Shown in pieces: positions 56,684-64,000 of a stretch of 64,000 bases of DNA. Numbering within the stretch: the stretch's first letter is position 1; every line of letters starts with the position of its first letter. The notes beneath the pieces are model-generated. The model was not told where the DNA came from and ran no database searches. It saw nothing but the letters and a program-made list of their open reading frames with translations. This DNA is from Vandiemenella viatica (taxonomy: Eukaryota > Arthropoda > Insecta > Orthoptera > Morabidae): contig JARYHS010008074.1 in NCBI GenBank assembly GCA_031002005.1, positions 14,392,924 through 14,456,923 on the forward strand, given 5' to 3'. Both the position numbers and the translations under genes were made by a program.

Positions 56684-57779
56684 AATTTGTCGCCAGTCTC
56701 CTTTAGATACGAAAGAGTGCAGACTGATAAAGCTACAATTACAACTGTATTGCGACATCTGCAGGCACAGTGACCTAACGCCGAAAGTCAAAGAGAAGAG
56801 GCGTACCGGCTGCAGTTACTACTCTCGTCACTGTCATCGAGCAATGTCCGGCGGTGAATGTCACTGCACAATGTAGAGTGGTTATAACTTCAGAGGCTTC
56901 TGAGATAATGAGCTCTGGCTCCAGCAAATATCTCACAACTGACAGCATTGCCAGCCAGTGTGTGAAGATGATATTTAACATATAACTGAGTGTCAGCTGG
57001 TAGAAACCTAAAACCTACAGCCATATATTCTTCATTTCCAATTGTCTAGGTTTGTTTGTTATTATTTTAAATAACACAAACTATCTCAATATTAAGAAAG
57101 ATTCGGGCTACTAATTTACATATACGGTTGAAGATATTGTACATTCCAGCAAACAACTGCTGAAAATTCTTCTTGGATGTTCCGCCACATAATTTCTGCC
57201 ATGCATGAAATTTCAACAGCTACCTCAGGGAAATGTTAGGTTGAAGCTGTTACTGCGACAACACGTCACTGACTGTGATATTGCACTGCATAGGGTGTGG
57301 CTGAGCACTACCACAAGTCCACCAGTAACACATTATTAATGTAGCCTGCTAGGCTGCTATCACTACAAGAAGGTGAACTACAGGCTCCACATTTGTGCAT
57401 AAGATACATGCATATGCATATAAATGGCAACTGAAAACAAATGATGCCATCTGCAAAGGCTTTAGAATGAAGCCAGGTTGTTGGGTGTTTGGGTCCTCAA
57501 TCAGATGTGAGATCACAGATAGAAATCCAGTCCATGTTTGATTCTTTTTGTATCTTGTATTAAACATAACTCCAATACCCACAGAAATTTTCAAAAATAT
57601 AATCTAAGGGTAAGAAGATGTGGCAGCTCTTCATATAGAGGTAAGAATGGTAGTTTGCTAATTAATGTACAGCCAGCAGCTTCCTACCTTTACCTTGTAC
57701 TGGTTAGCACTATTCACAGAAGCTGAATGCAGAGATCATATATAAAGCATTTTCAGTGCTACATTTACTTTACGGGCAC
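56684..57779. other. Probable 3' UTR and downstream flank
   Basis: This follows the receptor stop codon. I could not fix a polyadenylation site. No other gene is recognised. Confidence 0.4.
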
Positions 57780-58020
57780 AAGAACAATGTTAGCTTACCA
57801 GTTAGTTACTGGATAATATTAAGCCTAGCATTGATCATCTTTGTTGGATTGTATATGAGTGGCTCCATGGAGAGTACATAATCAAATGTGACACCAAGAT
57901 GTTTAGCACATTTACTACACTGTAGTATACCAACACTAAGCATCCTTAGTTTTGAATCTGCTTGAAGCGGTAGTCCAGGAGTATATTATTCTCATAAGTC
58001 AAAATGGATACAGTCTTTTT
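57780..58020 (-). pseudogene. LINE reverse transcriptase scrap
   Basis: On the minus strand the reading CSKCAKHLGVTFDYVLSMEP resembles the RT thumb block (KYLGVTFDRxLS). The surroundings have stops in all frames. It is very degenerate. Confidence 0.3.
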
Positions 58021-58734
58021 TTTTGTGATAAAGTAGATAGGTATATTAAGATATCTAAAGAAAACTAAACTGTCTTGTAATCACAGTTTCTTGACATAAA
58101 TGAAAGCTTATCTAAATTATAAATTGTAACTGACAGATGTAGTAAAATACTTCTAAACATTATATAAAAAACCTTCAGACCACCAGTCTACATCATAATA
58201 CAAGAGGAGCTGTTAGTAAAATTGGTTAAAAGTTTCAAAATTCAACATAGGTGTTTAGTGTTCCCCTGAAAATCATTTGCCTAAAACAAGAATTACTCTG
58301 CTGTGCATCCCAAAGTACAAATTAAGTTCTTATTATATTACATATAATATGGAGAAAGGGAGGTTTTCAATTTTTGTTAGAACTAATTTTCAACCCAGTT
58401 TGGAACTATATAGAACAGAAATTTGCATGGTGTAAGGAAACTGGAATACAGTAAAGATGAGATCATTATTAAAAAAAATTATTGTATCCCATCTGGAATT
58501 TCTGTCTGTTTTTATAACAATTAAAATTATTGTTACTACATTTTGAAAATTGCAGGTAAATAGTATTATATGACATTTTTTATTGATCTCCTTAATCACA
58601 GCAATGAGAGTCTAGATACAAAGCCTTCATGTTGTCCGTTAACAATTAAAACTAAAAAATTGTTATAAATGTGACAAAATTATTTTTTTAAAAGTGGTAA
58701 CTAGTAGATAACTAGGTATTGAACCATTTATTTA
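58021..58734. other. Non-coding stretch
   Basis: AT-rich sequence. No gene or repeat boundary is visible. Confidence 0.4.
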
Positions 58735-59105
58735 CTTCTAGGATTTTCAAGGATTTTTGAAAAAGTCATTTACAACAGAACAATAAAATACATTAGACAC
58801 CAAACATTCTTGCTACTTCACTTCTTGGATTCCAGAAAGGATTATTCACAGAAATAGCTATATACGTTTTAAATAATGCATTTGAGCACCGTGTATATGA
58901 ATTATGCATAAAAACCTTGAATGCCACCTCAATAACATTTCAGGTTAATATGGCCTGAACTGGCCAGTGGTTTTTCCATGATGGTGCAGTTTACGCACAC
59001 CTAGGATGTTATATATCAAGAAGACATATACCACATCTCAGAGGTCCTTCCTCAACAGGGATCTATGGCACCAGAATAATAGATAATAGATCATAATTAA
59101 TAAAT
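58735..59105 (+). pseudogene. CR1/jockey-group LINE relic with internal deletion
   Basis: The plus strand reads FSRIFEKVIYNRTIKYIRH and, after frame changes, a DSRKDYSQ (GFRKGYST-like) motif, AIYVLNNAFEH, all RT finger blocks. It then jumps to a 3' UTR whose CAGAGGTCCTTCCTCAACAG and GGGATCTATGG words match the LINE at 21133-23557. The palm and thumb are deleted. Confidence 0.55.
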
Positions 59106-59529
59106 AAGTCATTGTTTCAAATCATTACAAAGGATAGTTCTAACATGTATGTTACTAACTGAATAAGTTTCGTGCTAGGTATTGGATAAACAGCATAATC
59201 AACAGTTGCTTATTTAATTACCTGTCACCTTTTTATAAAAAATTTAATTCATCTGAGAACTATAACTGAAATATTTTTAAATGCTTACACCTTTTATGCA
59301 CACATAACATCCATGTTAAAAAGCTTCAGGGTTCATCAGTAAATTGCAGACAACAATGAAACACAAAACAATGTCTATAACAAAATGTGCTGTTTTTATT
59401 TCAGACTCACTTGCAAATGAACTTTTTTTTATCACTGAAAGTGGCAAGATCTATTACTTGAATCTTTGGCAATGCATCAGCTTCTGAGCCTATAACCTGG
59501 AAGACAAAAAGTCCAATAACTGCTGAACT
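59106..59529. other. Non-coding stretch
   Basis: No gene or clear repeat is visible. Confidence 0.4.
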
Positions 59530-59772
59530 ATAGTGAAGGCAGGGATATTGGAAGTATGTGAGTTCGAATTGTATTCCAGCCATCCCGATTTCAGGTTTTC
59601 AAGGTTTCCCAAAATCTCTCCAGGTAAATACCAAGATTATTCCTTCAAAAGCTAATGGGAAAATTCCTTTCCTTTCCTTTCTTTGTTCGTAATCCTCTTG
59701 TACCTCTAAAGACCTCAATGTTCACAAAGCATGATGCTAAAAGAGAGAGAGAGAGAGAGAGAGAGAAAAAAA
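59530..59772 (+). repeat. SINE-A copy, degenerate, with (GA)n tail
   Basis: GAGTTCGAATTGTATTCC (B-box), a CATCCCGATTTCAGG block, CAAAATCTCTCCAGG, a CCTTCAAAAGC block and CTCTAAAGACCTC are recognisable. The tail is a (GA)n run at about 59741-59765 followed by (A)n. Confidence 0.6.
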
Positions 59773-60968
59773 AACTTTAGGAAATTTTAAATACTACCTG
59801 GAAATTCTTTCTTAACTGACCTGCTTTGAGATCTTAATATTAATCAGAGAAGGAAATATACAATTTTTCCTCACTTTGCCTTATTTTGAGCAGTGTCACT
59901 TCCAATGCATTCAATAGAAAAAATTCTCTTAAACATGACATTGGTCAAGCAGTATAGTAAACAAAAGAAATAAGCAACTGGGCCCAGCAGTTTGGACTTA
60001 TAACAGTTACTGTGAAAGTAAGTTATATTTTTCAGGATTGCTATATATTCCTCAAGCAAACAAAATAACTTTGTATCATTTCATAAATCTGCCTCTCTTA
60101 CACACAACTTCATATTAAACTTTTAAAAAAGGCACTTACACACATTTCTGATGCAACATTGCCCTGACTATTGAAACAGCTTTCTGCTAATTCATAGATA
60201 TTCTAGTTATTACATTCAAAGCATTTGATGTTAAGCTGATGATAGTATAGTTCTAAAACTCAACAGCTTGAGTTCTCATCATGAATGAAGGATATGATTT
60301 AGGAAAATCTGTCACTATCTCTTTTTCCTTGAATCTCTTTGATACCAACTTTTTATTTAAATTCAATACTCCTAAAGTTGCTAAAAATTCCTTTTTTAAA
60401 AAAAAATTTATCCATTTATTACCACTAGCTTGTTTAGCTTTAGCTTTTTAAATCCATGTAAAAAATTATCTCTATCAGAAGGAGCTTTTTATGCCATAGC
60501 TATTACTCGCTGATTATTTCAATCATTTTCTAGGTGAAACATGGACAAAGTGTTAAATTTCCATATAGGCCTCACCTTTTCTATACACATATTTAAGTTT
60601 TTTAAAAAGTTTGTTTGGTTTAACTATTTTATATTTTGATAAAAGTATATAAAAAACTTGTATGCACAATTATGTATTTCCTCTTGCCTAACATAATCCT
60701 GCAATGTGTTATTTCTTTATTTTCAGTTGCAGTATTCCACTCAGCAATAGTCATTAAACATACTTTTCCCACATTAAATATTTGACTTGCTTTTCAGCTG
60801 TACAATTTTTGTTGTTTCTACACTTGTCAATAAAATTCTATTACTATACTCCCCATTGTAATTCACAAATTATTCTATTTTCTTATAAGTTGTTGGTACA
60901 TTGCCATCTACTTATTGGCGTCTTCTGTGTTTGTTACTAAGACATGATCTTTAAGTTTATCAATCTTT
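59773..60968. other. Non-coding stretch
   Basis: AT-rich sequence with short T/A tracts. No gene is recognised. Confidence 0.4.
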
Positions 60969-61232
60969 CATGGGTGCCGGCAGAATTACTTTAAGGGGGG
61001 GGGGGGGGTGCATCTGTATCTTTTTTATACATTACATATAACACATATTAACTAGGGATACTGAATTTTTTGACAGTGTGAACAAATTTGGACAACAACC
61101 TAGGTGCCTTAAGTTATTATTCAAGCAGTGAATTTAATAATAAAATTTTGTTTCTTAATCTTTTTCTGTGTATTTTCTTTCATAGCAGGGGGGTGCAAGT
61201 GAACCCCATGCACCCCCCCCCCAGCGCCCATC
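60969..61232. mobile_element. hAT-like MITE (264 bp) with poly(G)/poly(C) ends
   Basis: The ends are CATGGGTGCCGG and the complement of CCAGCGCCCATC. CAATCTTT occurs directly outside both ends (60961-60968 and 61233-61240), a perfect 8-bp duplication. Long G and C tracts inside the termini can pair. There is no coding capacity. Confidence 0.7.
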
Positions 61233-62740
61233 CAATCTTTACAGCTCAAATTTGTTAAAACCTGGTTTCTACAGCTTAACATCCTGTATACTAACTTTTG
61301 TTATTACACATTCCAACTTATTTGAATTTTTTTATTATTATTCCTGCATGAGAAGATCCACACCAAGGACCATCTGGTTTTTCGCCAGAATGTTTTAGGC
61401 TTCATAATACAGATTTAGAATATTAAATGTTCTACAGATAGCTTCTAGCTCTTGTTTCCACTGTCTTTACCTAATCTTCTACAACTACAGTCAGCCATTT
61501 TCAATTTGAAGACCAAGACATGACTGTTACAAGCACTCCATATATATTTATCAAGCCTTTGGTAAATAACAGTTGAGAGATTAGGTTAGGGGTTATCAGT
61601 TTTGCTGATTTTGAGATAACCATCTGTATTTGTACTAGGCCAATTGACAGAGATACATTTATCAGCCTCTGAGAGACTGCATTCCAAAAACTCTTCAAAG
61701 CAATTAAAAATGCACTGGTAAACATAATAATGTCTGTATGGAATAATCACATTGGCCTACAACATGGTTAAATGACCTCTTCATTGTTGAGAATTTTATG
61801 TTTGGGCATAAATCTGAGCATGTTATGAATATTTGGATCCACTTACGTGGCAATCTAGCTTTCCCACATTTATCACTGTATTTATATGTAATGTGAATCT
61901 CAGTGCAATTTCCATGTGTGGCAATGTATTAATAAATAATCTGCTTTTGATGTTATAATAAAAAATTGTACTTTTCCTTCTGGATGTTCACTAAGTGCAC
62001 AATTATTCTAGCCCTATATATTCTGTGTCGTAACTGTTGCTTCTCTTGTAAGACAAAACATGTGGCTGCTACTTTCCTTCAATAGTAATCATTATTTGAA
62101 ATTAGTTTACTGGACAATATATCACATTAAAGAATCTTTATTTTTGCTTCTAATTAGTTTAGATGATATTGTTGTACAAGAATCCTGAACAAAAAGAATA
62201 CTCTTCAAGTATTATGTTCAAACATTGCAATTACACACCAATATTCTATTAATATTAAGTGTTTCGACAGTGTTGTTGAATTTGTATCTTAAAAAGTTTG
62301 TTTCTGTCATTTTTATAACTTCATATGGTGTGATGTACCAATGAGACTGATAAAGTGCTATTTCTATTTATTTTTTATGTGTAAATGTAAGTTTTGTGTT
62401 AAATTTTGCAGACAAATATAAGTGCAGCATCTAAGAAAATAAAAAAAAAGATATTTTATATGTTGTTATTCTTGTTTTATAAGGGACATAGACAACAATT
62501 ACATACAATAATTATTTTCATTGTAAATCAGTTTATAAAATTCATTTTTATAAAAAATCTAACTATTGTAAACACACGTATTGTTATACCAAATTCAAAA
62601 ATATGAAAAGTTAATCATTAAAGAGGATTTATATTAAACAACTATGATTACAGTGACATGTAAGTATTTTCTTTATTGTAGAGAATGAAAATAAGTACGA
62701 AATTTCACTAGGCAAAGACTTCTGGAAATGTCTATGGTTA
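61233..62740. other. Non-coding stretch
   Basis: AT-rich sequence without recognised gene. Short frames near 61501 and 62406 have no motif support. Confidence 0.4.
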
Positions 62741-62996
62741 TGTTGAAAAGAAGCTTACAGAAAGAAGAGACAGGCTGGTAGGTCATATTTTGAGACATGC
62801 AGGTTTTGTTAATTTTTTAGTGGAGGGAACAGTCAAAGGTATGAACTGTAAAGGAAGACACATTAGAATAAATGAAGCAGATAATTGACGACGTGGGTTG
62901 TAAGGGGATATGTATACATGAAGAGGTTAGCGCAAGATAGGAGGGGATGGAGGATTGCATCAAACCGGTCAAAAGACTGATGACAAAAAAAAAAAA
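62741..62996 (+). pseudogene. LINE 3' end (RTE-type C-terminal region and tail)
   Basis: The translation KKLTERRDRLVGHILRHAG, VEGTVKGMNCKGR and the end word GGAGGATTGCATCAAACC, followed by GACTGATGAC(A)12, are the usual C-terminus and tail of a LINE group common in invertebrates. I place it near RTE-type elements with caution. It is 5'-truncated. Confidence 0.55.
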
Positions 62997-63259
62997 TGAA
63001 AAAGTTGAAAAACTGAAGGATAGGTGAAGATATACAAACAATTGAGGTAGGGATCGAGAAGAAGATACCAAGGACACAAAAAAGGCAGAGATATCAAGTT
63101 TTAGTTTAATAAGGCTTTTGGAGCGACATAGGTCTTTTGGATATTATGAAGGAACAAAGAAAGCTAAAAAAAATGTGTGTACAGTGTAGTGTATATAATA
63201 TTACTACAGGTATTTTAAAGATAAGGTGATACAATACTATGCCAACCACTGAAATGTTA

Positions 63260-63670
63260 TTTACAATGAGTTTGGAGACTATCTGCTCACCAGAGGACTG
63301 GAAATGTGCCATAGTAGTACTAATCCATGAAAGGGGAAGAGGAAAAGTGATGAAAATTACAGGCCAATTTGTTTGGTATTAGTGGTAGGTGAGTTGATGA
63401 ATGTAACTACATCAGAAATGTTTGTGATGAAAGTGCAAAATGGCAATGCGGGTTTAAGCAAGTATATTCATGTGAATCTCAGTTATTAGACTACATGCAA
63501 GATATTGGCTGAAAATGGTAGGGAAGATAAAGTTGACAGTGTATCAGTTAATCTCTCCTATGCATTGGACAGAATGTGCCACCAAAAGTTGGTAAATAAG
63601 ATAATAGTATTGGAGTGGATGGAAAATTGGTTTGCTTGGTAAAGAAATTCTTAAAAGGTTGAAAGCAATA
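63260..63670 (+). pseudogene. LINE reverse transcriptase relic (CR1-like)
   Basis: The readings CSPEDWKCAIVVLIHERG, SDENYRPICLVLV, VDSVSVNLSYALDRMCHQKL and WMENWFAW follow RT motif order (PxDWKxAxVVPIHKKG, NYRPISL, VxLDFSKAFDxVPHxxL, WxxxFL). Stops and substitutions show decay. Confidence 0.6.
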
Positions 63671-63724
63671 AGTAATGGTGGTAAATGCAGTATTGAAAAA
63701 GGTTTAAGTGAAAATGGTGTGCAT

Positions 63725-64000
63725 AGTGCATTGGCAGATCCAGGAGGGGCTTGAGAGGTATTTGGTTTGGGGAGGGGGTAGCTTCAGATGATTTTGGTTT
63801 GGGGGGGGGGAGCTAGAGTGGATTTTGTTTGGGGAGGGAGGCTACAGTCGTGTCATGGCACCCCTTAAAAGATCAGCAGAGCTAAAGGAAGAAGGTCTCC
63901 AAAATTGTGATGTCGGGTGTGGATCTAGATACTCTGGAAGGGGGGGGGCTTGAGCCACCTAGCCCCCCCCCAAACCAAAATCATCTGAAGCTACCCCCCT
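63725..64000. repeat. G/C-tract foldback at the window edge
   Basis: GGGGGTAGCTTCAGATGATT continuing into a poly(G) run (63774-63811) recurs as its complement at about 63961-64000 with a poly(C) run. A second GATCCAGGAGGGGCTTGA / GATCTAGATACTCTGGAAGG similarity lies outside. The window ends inside the unit. Confidence 0.55.

Overview
The window looks like arthropod, most probably insect, nuclear DNA. It is AT-rich and intron-dominated, full of LINE, SINE, Tc1/mariner, hAT-like and Penelope-like debris, and carries three phase-compatible exons of a Methuselah-like (secretin-family) receptor, a family best known from arthropods. The very long introns and abundant tRNA-derived SINEs would suit a large-genome insect such as a locust or grasshopper; that assignment is inference. 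I see no prokaryotic operons, no CRISPR array and no rRNA.

Host gene. One plus-strand gene runs through the right part of the window. Its exons are 30513-30682 (TM4 region), 41086-41257 (TM5 and third intracellular loop) and 56269-56683 (TM6, TM7, cytoplasmic tail, stop). The introns are about 10.4 kb and 15.0 kb. The ectodomain and TM1-3 exons were not found and probably lie left of the window.

Left part (1-30.5 kb). A near full-length jockey-like LINE (2253-6975, minus) with a 12-bp target-site duplication appears to interrupt an older LTR-like unit that has a TATA box and an array of heat-shock-element-like motifs. Further right are a 1.6-kb hAT-type non-autonomous element with an 8-bp duplication, a 122-bp hAT-like MITE, tRNA-derived SINEs of at least two families, a CR1-like LINE fragment, a cluster of palindromic GGGGGCATCC-type MITEs, a mariner element inside the C-terminal end of a LINE, and an old CR1-like relic that itself contains a MITE and a SINE.

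Intron 1 (30.7-41.1 kb). This holds the most interesting item: a DNA transposon (31073-36607) with perfect 33-bp terminal inverted repeats, several internal copies of the terminal motif and a four-exon gene for a DUF7869-like protein. A 5'-truncated RNase H-bearing LINE (31986-34436) split its last exon and left a perfect 13-bp duplication. The 3' UTR of that LINE has five consecutive hairpins with different stems but nearly the same loop. A fragment of a second, diverged DUF7869-like gene lies 1 kb further right.

Intron 2 and beyond (41.3-64 kb). Intron 2 contains a Penelope-like endonuclease fragment with a possible degenerate hammerhead ribozyme, a decayed 5-kb I-like LINE, and two direct copies of a ~0.7-1.0-kb segment. 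The second copy is interrupted by a nearly intact mariner-superfamily element (54667-56011) whose transposase frame has a single internal stop. Right of the last receptor exon are decayed LINE relics, a hAT-like MITE with a perfect 8-bp duplication, and a G/C-tract foldback at the window edge.
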